From Clostridiales bacterium UBA2432 (GTDB lineage Bacteria > Bacillota > Clostridia > Lachnospirales > Vallitaleaceae): a stretch of 47,367 nt of DNA. Shown here in pieces: positions 7,958 to 16,055 of the stretch. A model generated the notes under the pieces. The model had not been told where the DNA came from and searched no databases. It worked only from the letters and a program-made list of their open reading frames with translations. A program made the position numbers and the translations under genes. Position 1 is the first letter of the stretch. The number at the start of each line of letters is the position of its first letter. The DNA lies in assembly GCA_002342805.1 (NCBI GenBank), contig DDQW01000098.1, positions 1 through 47,367 on the forward strand, in the 5' to 3' direction.

Positions 7958-8218
7958 TTAGTCTGTCAATGCATTGACATAATCTACTAGTGTTATCAAT
8001 GCTAACTTTTCATCTTCGCCATCGGTAATAATTTCAATGACAGATCCTTTGGATATTGCTAAGGATAAAATCCCTAATATACTTTTTGCATTGACTTTTT
8101 TATCTTCTTTTTTTAAATAAACATTACATTTTTGTGAACTTGCTAATTTGGTAAAATTAGCTGCCGGTCTTGCATGAAGACCTGTTTCATTAACCACTGT
8201 AACCTGTTTACTTACCAT
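7958..8218 (-). CDS. ptsH: HPr-family phosphocarrier protein
   Basis: Carries phosphate from Enzyme I to the sugar-specific IIA proteins of the PTS. The 86-residue length is standard. The active histidine is in ETGLHARPAANF at residue 15 and the regulatory serine in VNAKSILGIL near 46, so it could be phosphorylated by HPr kinase and take part in carbon catabolite control like ordinary Gram-positive HPr. The start codon overlaps the end of ptsI by 7 bases, showing translational coupling. The order ptsI then ptsH is opposite to the usual ptsHI. Confidence 0.93.
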   Translation of the reverse strand: MVSKQVTVVNETGLHARPAANFTKLASSQKCNVYLKKEDKKVNAKSILGILSLAISKGSVIEIITDGEDEKLALITLVDYVNALTD

Positions 8219-9924
8219 GTTATTCCTCCGATTAATGCCAAAACATCTTCTTGGCTCGTTAATTCTAGTGCTTGTTGTGCTATATCCCTTGCTTTATTAC
8301 TATCAATAGTTTCTGCTTGTTGTCTCGCTCTTAATATTCCTGGTGCACTCATGCTATATTCATCGAGTCCCAGTCCAATAAGTAGAGGTAAAGCCAAAGG
8401 TTCTCCGGCCATTTCTCCACACATACCAACCCATTTTCCTTCTGCGTGTGCAGCCTCAATAACCATCTTAACCAATTTTAAGATAGCTGGATTAAATGGT
8501 TGATATAAATAAGATACATTCTCATTCATTCGGTCTGCCGCAAAGGTATATTGGATTAAATCATTGGTTCCTATAGAAAAGAAATCTACTTCTTTTGCAA
8601 ATGCGGATGCCATAATGGCTGTCGATGGAATTTCAACCATAATGCCTATTTTGTAGGAAAACTCAAACTCTTCATAGGTTGCCTTTTTTTGAAGTTCCTC
8701 TTTTGCCACTTGTATCATCTGTTTTGCTTCCCGCAATTCATCTAAGGTTGCAATCATGGGAAACATGATATGAAGATTCCCATAAACACTTGCTCGAAGT
8801 AAGGCTTTTAATTGTGTCAAAAAAAGATCTTTTCGTGATAAGCATAATCGAATAGCTCGGTTACCTAGAAATGGGTTGAGCTCCTTCTCCATCGTCATAT
8901 AATCTAATTCTTTATCTCCACCGATATCAAGTGTCCTTACAACAACCGGCTTATCCTTCATCCCCTCAAGAACTTTTTTATAGGCTTCAAATTGCTCATC
9001 TTCTGTAGGGAATGTTTTTTTCCCCATATAAAGGAACTCTGTTCGATACAAACCAATACACTCTGCGCCATAGGACAAGACGCCGTCCAAATCTTCCGGA
9101 CTACCGATATTGGCACCAATCTCGATATGAAGGCCATCCGCTGTTACACTCGGTTTATCAATATAGGCTGCTCTGATGGTTTTTAAGGCTTCTAACTCTT
9201 TTATCTTTTCTTGATAGTCTGCAAGTACTGATTCATCCGGATTTTGAATGATAATTCCTTGCATTCCATCCAAAATAACTATTTCTCCATCCTCAAGCGA
9301 ATCAAACCCTGTCATTGTCCCAACAACTGCGGGAATTTCAAGGGTTCTTGCCATAATTGCACTGTGGCTTGTTCGACCACCGATATCGGTAATGAATCCT
9401 TTGACCCATTTGCGATTGAGTTGTGCCGTATCTGATGGCGTCAAATCTCTCGCTGCTAATATAACTTCAGAATTGATTTCACTCAAGTCATGACTTTTAA
9501 TGCCTTTCATATGCATAAGCACACGCCGTGACACATCTTTGATATCTGCTGCTCGTTCTCTAAAATATTCATTATCCATGTTTTCAAACATACTGACAAA
9601 CTGATGCGTGACTTTTTCTAATCCATATTCACCATTAATACCTTCACTCAGAATAACCTCTTTGACTTGGTTGGCAAATTCCGGATCCTTGAGTATTTCA
9701 ATATGGGCTTCAAAGATTGCAGCTGTCTCCGCATTAATGTTTTCTTCTGCATAGTCTTTAATTCCTGTCAGGTCAACAATGCTTTCTGTCAGTCCTTTTT
9801 GAAATCTTTCGATTTCAAGAGCAGTGTCTTCAACTTCATTTTTTTCAGCAATAACTTCGATATGATCATATTTAAAAACTTTTCCTATACTAATACCTTC
9901 ACTGGCACCAATCCCACGTATCAA
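8212..9924 (-). CDS. ptsI: PTS Enzyme I (phosphoenolpyruvate-protein phosphotransferase)
   Basis: Takes phosphate from phosphoenolpyruvate and passes it to HPr; cytoplasmic dimer. At 570 residues it is full length. The phosphorylated histidine is in GGRTSHSAIMARTLEIPAVVG near 188; the C-terminal PEP-binding barrel shows GLYRTEFLYM, FPMIATLDE, MVEIPS, FSIGTNDLIQYT and GMCGEMAG. The start is TTG at 9924, eight bases after a GGAGG site and one base after the SorC stop codon. Its place within an ascorbate operon is unusual: either the general PTS proteins are encoded here, or this is a dedicated set. Confidence 0.95.
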   Translation of the reverse strand: MIRGIGASEGISIGKVFKYDHIEVIAEKNEVEDTALEIERFQKGLTESIVDLTGIKDYAEENINAETAAIFEAHIEILKDPEFANQVKEVILSEGINGEYGLEKVTHQFVSMFENMDNEYFRERAADIKDVSRRVLMHMKGIKSHDLSEINSEVILAARDLTPSDTAQLNRKWVKGFITDIGGRTSHSAIMARTLEIPAVVGTMTGFDSLEDGEIVILDGMQGIIIQNPDESVLADYQEKIKELEALKTIRAAYIDKPSVTADGLHIEIGANIGSPEDLDGVLSYGAECIGLYRTEFLYMGKKTFPTEDEQFEAYKKVLEGMKDKPVVVRTLDIGGDKELDYMTMEKELNPFLGNRAIRLCLSRKDLFLTQLKALLRASVYGNLHIMFPMIATLDELREAKQMIQVAKEELQKKATYEEFEFSYKIGIMVEIPSTAIMASAFAKEVDFFSIGTNDLIQYTFAADRMNENVSYLYQPFNPAILKLVKMVIEAAHAEGKWVGMCGEMAGEPLALPLLIGLGLDEYSMSAPGILRARQQAETIDSNKARDIAQQALELTSQEDVLALIGGITW

Positions 9925-9925
9925 A

Positions 9926-10909
9926 TCAGCGACCTCCTTTTTCTATCTCAGACAACCTTTTTCCATATTTTAGAACAAGGCGCAATGTATCTTCATCCGA
10001 TACAATGGTATGAACAAGGCCACCTCGCAAAGCAGCAAAAATTGCCTTTGCCTTTTTTTCTCCTGCCGCTATGGCAAATATTTTTTTCTCTTTAATGGTT
10101 TCTGTTCGAATGCCAATCACATTATCATTGGCCGGTATATCTAAAAATTCACCATGCTTGTCAAAAAAATGTGCGAGAATAAAGCCAATTCCCCCATGAC
10201 TGATGACTTGTTGTTTTATATCAGACTCCACATAGTTATCCCATAGCGTTTGAAATGTTGATGTTTCGCTATCAACCGCACCAATACCGCTTAGTATCAA
10301 ATCACACTCTTCAATCATTGTTAGTGTATTTTTAATTAAAGGGGTCTCCATAATTGCTTTTCTTGCATTTGCATCATTTATATATATTGGAGAGGGTAAG
10401 GGGTATAATCGCCCGCCGACTTTACTCGAAATGCTTCGTCCAATACTCAGCATATCTAATTTGTCCATGTCATAGCTAATGGCTCCAAAAAGTTCAACAA
10501 CGCGTATACCGGAATATTCATGTTTTTTTAAAAAAGAAGAACAAATTCGAACATGTTTTCCCCATGAAATTCCTAATGTCATATCATCATGCAAAATCAA
10601 TCCCAATTCCTTGGCAGCGGCTTTTCCGACTTCATTAATTGTTTCTTTTTTATCCGATAAGGTTTTTACGATGACAACGTTTGGTACGTTAAATGTTCGT
10701 CGAATCTCGCCTTGCAATTCTTCCATCTTCTCATTGTTATAATTAATAGTAATATCAACGATTTGTAAATCTCGGGCTTTTTTCAAAAGCCTCGACACCT
10801 TTGGTCGTGATAAAAATAATTCCTTGGCCACTTCACTTTGAGTCTTGCCTTCTAAATAATATAACACTGATGCATCAATTAATAGTTGATGTTCATCCTT
10901 ATCTAACAA
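9926..10909 (-). CDS. SorC-family transcriptional regulator, probable ascorbate regulon controller
   Basis: DNA-binding protein of 327 residues. The helix-turn-helix (about 20-45) reads KTQSEVAKELFLSRPKVSRLLKKA, and the rest (about 60-320) is a sugar-phosphate-binding domain with GISWGKHV, LSGIGAV and GIRTETI motifs typical of SorC/DeoR (Bacillus) proteins. It sits between ulaF and ptsI and probably responds to an ascorbate-derived sugar phosphate. The four TGNACA-NN-TGTNCA palindromes at the two promoters of the regulon are its likely targets. The E. coli ascorbate regulator UlaR is of another family (DeoR of E. coli type). The start is a TTG preceded by AGGTGAGGTAA. Confidence 0.88.
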   Translation of the reverse strand: MLDKDEHQLLIDASVLYYLEGKTQSEVAKELFLSRPKVSRLLKKARDLQIVDITINYNNEKMEELQGEIRRTFNVPNVVIVKTLSDKKETINEVGKAAAKELGLILHDDMTLGISWGKHVRICSSFLKKHEYSGIRVVELFGAISYDMDKLDMLSIGRSISSKVGGRLYPLPSPIYINDANARKAIMETPLIKNTLTMIEECDLILSGIGAVDSETSTFQTLWDNYVESDIKQQVISHGGIGFILAHFFDKHGEFLDIPANDNVIGIRTETIKEKKIFAIAAGEKKAKAIFAALRGGLVHTIVSDEDTLRLVLKYGKRLSEIEKGGR

Positions 10910-10944
10910 TTACCTCACCTCACTCATCAGTATTTAAACGTTAG

Positions 10945-11658
10945 CTATTTTGTTTGTCCATAATAAGCATTCTTACCATGTTTTCTCAAATAATGCTTAT
11001 CTAAAAGCACTTGATTAACCCGCTTTAGCTCAGGATTCAGTTTTTCTGAACGGTAGGCCATCTTACCTACTTCTTCCATAACTTTTGCATTATGCACTGC
11101 ATCTAACGGATTCCTTCCCCAACTAAAGGGTCCATGGTTAAAAATAATGATTCCCGGTATTTCCATTGGCTCTATCTGACCTTCTTTTAATGTCTCAATA
11201 ATAACGAATCCGGTGTTTAGCTCGTACTCACCATTTATTTCATCATCACTAAGCGCTCGAGTACATGGGATATTTCCATAGAAATAATCGGCATGGGTTG
11301 TACCGTAACAGGGTATGTCTCTTCCCGATTGCGCCCATGAAGTCGCCCACTCTGAATGCGTGTGAACTACACTTTTAATTTTATCATATTTTCTATAAAG
11401 CGCAAGATGTGTTGGCGCATCCGAGGAAGGCTTCATCCTTCCTTCAACGATTTCACCATCAAGACTTATGACAACCATATCTTCAACTGTCATCTTGTCA
11501 TAGTCAACCCCACTTGGTTTGATGACAACTAGCCCTGATTCTCGATCAATACCGCTGACATTTCCCCATGTATAGATGACTAAGCCTTGCTTGACCAATT
11601 CCAAATTAGCTTCAAAAACCGACTTTTTTAATTCATAAATCCGCTCATGTCTTTGCAT
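10945..11658 (-). CDS. ulaF: L-ribulose-5-phosphate 4-epimerase
   Basis: Class II aldolase-fold, zinc-dependent enzyme converting L-ribulose 5-phosphate to D-xylulose 5-phosphate, the last step of ascorbate breakdown. Visible motifs are TWGNVSGID, KPSGVDYD, SDAPTHLALYR and the zinc ligands in VVHTHSEWATSWAQ and the later GTTHADYFYG. I choose the ATG at 11658 (MQRHERIYELKK), giving 237 residues close to UlaF and AraD; a longer reading to 11682 is possible but overlaps ulaE more. With this start the overlap with ulaE is 14 bases. AraD and UlaF cannot be told apart by sequence alone; the context supports UlaF. Confidence 0.92.
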   Translation of the reverse strand: MQRHERIYELKKSVFEANLELVKQGLVIYTWGNVSGIDRESGLVVIKPSGVDYDKMTVEDMVVISLDGEIVEGRMKPSSDAPTHLALYRKYDKIKSVVHTHSEWATSWAQSGRDIPCYGTTHADYFYGNIPCTRALSDDEINGEYELNTGFVIIETLKEGQIEPMEIPGIIIFNHGPFSWGRNPLDAVHNAKVMEEVGKMAYRSEKLNPELKRVNQVLLDKHYLRKHGKNAYYGQTK

Positions 11659-12514
11659 AGAAACGATCACCCGCTTTCTCAATTAACCACTCTTTTGCTT
11701 TTTGAATATAGGCAACACTTTCTTCAAAATTCATATCCAAACTGTTGTCCGCCCACATTTCCACGAGGAAGGGACCTTGAAACTCAAGCTCATCAAGCTT
11801 ATTGAAAAGTTTTTCAAAATTAACGGTCCCTTCTCCAAAGGGAACACATTTGAAGACACCTTTTTTCGTGTCTTTCAAATGAATTCCTACAATGTGATTA
11901 ATTCCTCTTGCCAACTCTTCTTCCGGTTCATCCGTCCACTGACTGAGGTTGCCAAAATCCGGATAAATCTGTAGCCAAGGTGAATGAACTTCATTAATAA
12001 AGCGCAAACAACGGGTAATCGTCCCAATGAATTCAGTATCCATAATCTCAATCGAGAGCATGACATTTGCACTCGCTGCTTTTTTTGTCGCATACTTCAA
12101 CCCATCTATAAATCGTTGAACTGTCACATAATCAGAATCTTCATAATATACATCATAACCGGCCAATTGAATATTTCTTACGCCTAAGTCTTTTGCAAGT
12201 TCAATGGCCTTATCCATAATATTGAAAGCTTTATTACGAACTTGATCATCACGACTTCCAAATGGATATTTTCGGTGCCCACTAAGACATATTGAATTAA
12301 TGTAAAAATCATTGTCTGCCAATAATTTTTTGATATACTCACGTTTTTCCTTACTCCATTCAAGTCGATACAGACGTTCGTCACTTTCATCAACGGACAT
12401 TTCTATAAATTCGTATCCTGCTGCTTTGGCAATCTTAATTTTTGTGGCCCAATCAAATTTATTGGGAATCGCTTTTTCATAAATCCCCATTGGATTATCG
12501 GTTAATCTAAACAT
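11645..12514 (-). CDS. ulaE: L-ribulose/L-xylulose-5-phosphate 3-epimerase
   Basis: TIM-barrel epimerase (AP-endonuclease-2 superfamily, 289 residues) that converts L-xylulose 5-phosphate to L-ribulose 5-phosphate. Characteristic segments are GIYEKAIP near the N-terminus, FIEMSVDESDERL, CLSGHRKYPFGS, NIQLAGYDVYYE, SIEIMDTEF, YPDFGNLSQW, GIHLKDTKKG and FLVEMWAD; the metal-binding glutamate, aspartate and histidine residues lie within these. The start has a GGAGG site. It follows ulaB by 10 bases. Confidence 0.95.
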   Translation of the reverse strand: MFRLTDNPMGIYEKAIPNKFDWATKIKIAKAAGYEFIEMSVDESDERLYRLEWSKEKREYIKKLLADNDFYINSICLSGHRKYPFGSRDDQVRNKAFNIMDKAIELAKDLGVRNIQLAGYDVYYEDSDYVTVQRFIDGLKYATKKAASANVMLSIEIMDTEFIGTITRCLRFINEVHSPWLQIYPDFGNLSQWTDEPEEELARGINHIVGIHLKDTKKGVFKCVPFGEGTVNFEKLFNKLDELEFQGPFLVEMWADNSLDMNFEESVAYIQKAKEWLIEKAGDRFYAKT

Positions 12515-12524
12515 GATTCCTCCA

Positions 12525-12806
12525 TTACTGATTTAGTGCTTTCTCAACTTTTGTCTTAATTTCTTCTTCCGATAAAAGATTTTTCAAGCCAACGACTTTG
12601 GCTTTGCCCAAGTTCGTAAATTCTTTTACCAATGTTTCCGAAACAAGTATAAGGTCATAATTTCTTGCATCTGATTTTGCCTGACCTACACTTGCATGGT
12701 GAACTTCACATTGTAAGCCCATTCCTTTAAGTACTTTTTCAATTTTCATTTTAATAATCAGACTTGATCCCATACCATTACCGCATGCTGCTAATACTTT
12801 TAACAT
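12525..12806 (-). CDS. ulaB: PTS ascorbate-specific IIB component
   Basis: Phosphate-transfer subunit of the L-ascorbate PTS, 93 residues. The phosphorylated cysteine is in the N-terminal loop VLAACGNGMGSSLIIK near residue 8, followed by the HHASVGQAKS and YDLILVSE segments usual in the family. It takes phosphate from UlaC and passes it to ascorbate bound by UlaA. The start has a GAGGCGTT site. The gene lies between ulaG and ulaE. Confidence 0.94.
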   Translation of the reverse strand: MLKVLAACGNGMGSSLIIKMKIEKVLKGMGLQCEVHHASVGQAKSDARNYDLILVSETLVKEFTNLGKAKVVGLKNLLSEEEIKTKVEKALNQ

Positions 12807-12832
12807 GTTAACGCCTCCTCGCTTATCGCTTA

Positions 12833-13897
12833 TTATAACAATGTTTTAAATGGTAAATCCGGTTCAATTGCAAATGCGTCATGGAAACCTCTGTCGTACA
12901 TATATTCCATAGCGTCTTTATCATTTGGCCATGTAAACTTTCCACCAACTTGCCAGATGTAAGGTTTGAATGTATATTTTAATCGATCTTTTTTCATGTT
13001 CCATAAGGTTGTTATTTCTTTAGGGTCTGCCATAAAGTTTGTCCAAATGTCATGATGAATAGGAATAACAACTTTTGTTTTTAAACATTCTGCCATTCGT
13101 AAAATACCTTCTGCTGTCATTTTATCGGTCATTCCACGCGGATTTTCTCCAAATGAACCTAGAGCAACATCAATCTCATGGTCATTCCCATGTTTTGCAA
13201 AGTAATTGGAATAATGGGAATCACCACTATGGTATAAATTACCACCCGGTGTTTTAAATAAGTAATTGAGTGCAAGATCATCCATCTCTTGAGGCATTTT
13301 ACCTTTTAAGGTAACACCTTTTGGAGCTGTAACTAACTCAGTCCGATCAAAAGAATCCATGGCAACAATCTCTACGTCTTTCACTTTATAGGTATCCCCC
13401 GGTCTTAATGCAACTAATCGTTCTTCCGGAACCCCCCATTCTCTCCATAAATCTACACATGCTTTGGGTCCGATAAACTTCACACTCGCATCTGTATTTT
13501 GACAAACAGCCGCAGCTACATTTTCATCGATATGATCACCATGATCATGAGTCGAAAGGACGGCATCAATTTCTTTAATCATGAAGGGATCGATGACAAC
13601 AGGCACATTTCTTAAGTTCGGTTGTAAGTCAACGCAACCAATCATACGCTGATGTTGATGTTGCTCCTTCATAAGTCCGTTTCCATGACTTTTTTTACCG
13701 GTTTTCACCCACAAGTCAACACATAAGTTGGCATTTCCTTGGCTTTTGAGCCATATACCGGTACATCCAAGCCACCACATGGAAAAAGTTCCCGGTTCTA
13801 CTTTAGTACTTTCTATTTCTTCATTTAACCAGCTTCCCCACTCAGGGAATGTGCTTAGAATCCAACTCTCTCTTGTGATTTCATTTATTTTACTCAT
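12833..13897 (-). CDS. ulaG: L-ascorbate-6-phosphate lactonase
   Basis: Metallo-beta-lactamase-fold enzyme that opens the lactone ring of L-ascorbate 6-phosphate to give 3-keto-L-gulonate 6-phosphate. It is 354 residues, the same length as E. coli UlaG. The metal site is visible in VLSTHDHGDHID near 130 (HxHxDH type), HSGDSHYSNY and PIHHDIWTNF; the N-terminal segment FSMWWLGCTGIWLKS is also characteristic. In E. coli ulaG is a separate divergent transcript, while here it is inside the operon between ulaC and ulaB. Confidence 0.95.
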   Translation of the reverse strand: MSKINEITRESWILSTFPEWGSWLNEEIESTKVEPGTFSMWWLGCTGIWLKSQGNANLCVDLWVKTGKKSHGNGLMKEQHQHQRMIGCVDLQPNLRNVPVVIDPFMIKEIDAVLSTHDHGDHIDENVAAAVCQNTDASVKFIGPKACVDLWREWGVPEERLVALRPGDTYKVKDVEIVAMDSFDRTELVTAPKGVTLKGKMPQEMDDLALNYLFKTPGGNLYHSGDSHYSNYFAKHGNDHEIDVALGSFGENPRGMTDKMTAEGILRMAECLKTKVVIPIHHDIWTNFMADPKEITTLWNMKKDRLKYTFKPYIWQVGGKFTWPNDKDAMEYMYDRGFHDAFAIEPDLPFKTLL

Positions 13898-13941
13898 ATA
13901 TTTTTTCCTTTCTTCTATTAATTCATCTGCTTAATCAAAGT

Positions 13942-14382
13942 TTAGTTAAATATTGCAAGAATATCTTCTTCTGTTTTGGCATTAAATAAGGCATCTTGTT
14001 TTGCATCATCTGACAGAATTTCCACAATTTCTTGAAGCATCTGAAGATGGGTATCTGCATCCACACAAGAAAGTGCGATAAATAACTCAGCGTCACTACT
14101 TCCGTCTTCTAGAAATTGTACTGGTTTTTTTGTCAGCATTACGCTGTAACCTATTGTGACAGAACCCGTTTCCGGTCTAGCATGAGGTAAAGCAATCCTA
14201 GGCGCAATGACAATATAAGGGCCATATTCCTTAACCGAGTCAATCATTCCATCAATATATGATTGTTTGATATGTCCACCGTCTAGTAAGGGTTGAGCTG
14301 ACTGAATAACAGCATCTTCCCAGTTTTCAAAAGAATTTGCAAACTGAATATAGTCTTTGGTAAGTTTAAAACCTTTAATCAT
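13942..14382 (-). CDS. ulaC: PTS ascorbate-specific IIA component
   Basis: PTS IIA protein of the mannitol/fructose superfamily, 146 residues, accepting phosphate from HPr. The active histidine is in APRIALPHARPETG near residue 66. The ATG at 14382 is chosen because a GGAGGG site stands four bases in front of it; an upstream ATG at 14394 would place this site inside the coding sequence. It is separated from ulaA by 120 bases that hold a hairpin. Confidence 0.92.
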   Translation of the reverse strand: MIKGFKLTKDYIQFANSFENWEDAVIQSAQPLLDGGHIKQSYIDGMIDSVKEYGPYIVIAPRIALPHARPETGSVTIGYSVMLTKKPVQFLEDGSSDAELFIALSCVDADTHLQMLQEIVEILSDDAKQDALFNAKTEEDILAIFN

Positions 14383-14455
14383 AATTCCCTCCAATCGTTA
14401 CATTTGTGCGAGTTTTTGTTTTCATTGAATCTTTGTTCACTTATCCATAGAATTA

Positions 14456-14484
14456 TAGGCCACCGTTCATTATAAGGCGGCCTA
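14456..14484 (-). other. Intercistronic hairpin between ulaA and ulaC
   Basis: Arms TAGGCC (14456-14461) and GGCCTA (14479-14484), extended by a further CC/GG after one mismatch. There is no T run afterwards, so mRNA stabilisation or partial attenuation is more likely than termination. It could allow ulaA and the downstream genes to be expressed at different levels. Confidence 0.4.
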
Positions 14485-14502
14485 CAAGATGTCAATTACA
14501 TG

Positions 14503-15939
14503 TTAGTCAAGATTATTTACTTCATCTCTCATTGTTGTAAAGTATGTTGCTTTGTGACGCTTATACTGTAATTGAGGAATGATTAGTAAAAGTGGTATTA
14601 ATAAAATCGGCACAATAATTCCTAGATAATTTGACAAAACGGTTGTTCCGGCAAATAAGGTTGCCCAGTCAAACATTCCCATCCATCCGATAACTTGATC
14701 CGGACCTGTTAAGAAGCTTAGTACCCAAGCTGATCCAAATACTTGAATGAGGCCTGCAATAAAAGGAATAATTGCTGCTGCACGTCGTCCTCCGGCTTTG
14801 TTTGCAAATACTGCTAAGGTACCATTATCAAAGAACAAGCAGATGAATCCTGCAATGATTAGAACGGGTGATCTCATTAAAATTAATGCAAAGATTGCTA
14901 TGATTTGTCCAAAAAATCCAAAGATAAATCCATATGACGGTGCTTGAGGTGAGAAACCAAATGTTACTGCACAATCGACTGCAGGCACTGAACCTTGAAG
15001 AATTTTATCTGAAATACCTTGGAAGGAAGCTGTAAGTTCTGCAACGAACATACGAACACCTGTTAAGAGTATTGTGATATAAACCGCAAAGTATGCACAA
15101 GTTTCCCAAACATATGTTGCAAAGTAGTAATTATTTTCATTGTATTCGAAGGTATCTTTACCTAATATAACCATTATTGTTCCCACGAAGACTGTCATAA
15201 TCAAAGAGTTTGCAACAACATTATCATTAAGGATTGACAAGAATCCCGGAGCTTCAATGTGGTTGACATCATGTTCTTTATTTCCCAACTTACCACCCAA
15301 ACGATATGCAATCCATGCACCAAACATTTGCTGGTGACCTATTGTAAAACCGGCCCCATCTGTTACTTCTTGAGTTGCTTCGATGATTAAGTTTGACATA
15401 ACTGACCAATATGTTCCCATTAATAATCCGGTAACAATTAATAATAATGGAGAAACAGCCTGACCGCCTACACCTTCAATAACCCAATATAAAGCCCAGA
15501 GTAAAACTGCTGATTGCTGATACATAATGTGTCCGGTAATAAATAAGGTTCTGATTTTTGTCACTTTTCTAAAAACAACTAAGAGAATGTTAAAAGCAAA
15601 GGCAATCATCATGACATAACCTACAAATGCAAGTGAATTTACTGAATCTAAAAACTCAGTAGCTGATGTTTGTCCAAAATAAGGATCGATAACCAATGCT
15701 TCAATACCATACCTTGCAGATAAACTATCGATGATGGGTCTAAATGTTCCTACTAAACCACCTGTACCTACTTGAAGAATTTTAAATCCAACAAAGGTTT
15801 TAATAAATCCCGCTAATGATTCGTACCATTTTTTTCCCAGTAACATGTATCCGATAAAAACAACTGTACCTAATAGCAATGGTGCCTGACCCAAGAATTT
15901 GTTAATGAAGGCTAAAAATAAACTTAATGCTAACTCCAT
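14503..15939 (-). CDS. ulaA: PTS ascorbate-specific permease IIC
   Basis: Integral membrane transporter of 478 residues (E. coli UlaA has 465) that brings in L-ascorbate with phosphorylation. It has about 11 hydrophobic segments and the family segments FKILQVGTGGLVGTF, GHIMYQQSA, TIGHQQMFGAWIAYR, GFSPQAPSYGF and FFDNGTLAVFANKAGG. The start has an AAAGGGG site. It is the first ula gene after a well-formed promoter at 15998-16026 that is covered by SorC-type palindromes. Confidence 0.95.
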   Translation of the reverse strand: MELALSLFLAFINKFLGQAPLLLGTVVFIGYMLLGKKWYESLAGFIKTFVGFKILQVGTGGLVGTFRPIIDSLSARYGIEALVIDPYFGQTSATEFLDSVNSLAFVGYVMMIAFAFNILLVVFRKVTKIRTLFITGHIMYQQSAVLLWALYWVIEGVGGQAVSPLLLIVTGLLMGTYWSVMSNLIIEATQEVTDGAGFTIGHQQMFGAWIAYRLGGKLGNKEHDVNHIEAPGFLSILNDNVVANSLIMTVFVGTIMVILGKDTFEYNENNYYFATYVWETCAYFAVYITILLTGVRMFVAELTASFQGISDKILQGSVPAVDCAVTFGFSPQAPSYGFIFGFFGQIIAIFALILMRSPVLIIAGFICLFFDNGTLAVFANKAGGRRAAAIIPFIAGLIQVFGSAWVLSFLTGPDQVIGWMGMFDWATLFAGTTVLSNYLGIIVPILLIPLLLIIPQLQYKRHKATYFTTMRDEVNNLD

Positions 15940-15997
15940 ATTGTACCCCTTTCAATACCTAATGTTTTTTTCATTCAGACGTCTTACTGATATAGTA

Positions 15998-16026
15998 ATT
16001 ATAACAAGTTTTCGAACACATGTCTA
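15998..16026 (-). promoter_or_regulatory. ula operon promoter
   Basis: TAGACA at 16021-16026 (5 of 6 to TTGACA), a 17-base spacer and TATAAT at 15998-16003 on the minus strand, about 60 bases upstream of the ulaA start. The -35 lies inside the proximal palindrome at 16013-16026, so binding there should block RNA polymerase. Confidence 0.75.
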
Positions 16027-16055
16027 TTCAATTAATTTTTTTGAACATTTGTGCA
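16013..16055. promoter_or_regulatory. Paired SorC-type operators at the ulaA promoter
   Basis: Two 14-base palindromes of form TGNACA-NN-TGTNCA: CGAACACATGTCTA (16013-16026) and TGAACATTTGTGCA (16042-16055). Their centres are 29 bases apart. The second lies within the 3' end of the upstream propeller gene. The same pair, with the same spacing, occurs at 17157-17199. The regulator encoded at 9926-10909 is the likely ligand. Confidence 0.7.

Noticed and set aside
7463..9493. Plus-strand frames opposite the LUD, ptsH and ptsI genes
   Set aside because: Shadows of well-conserved minus-strand genes with no coding features of their own.
12833..13897. Other metallo-beta-lactamase functions for the ulaG product
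   Set aside because: Length, motifs and operon context all fit ascorbate-6-phosphate lactonase.
14396..14410. A SorC-type operator before ulaC
   Set aside because: ACATTTGTGC matches ten bases of the motif, but both outer ends deviate and no paired site exists at 29 bases.
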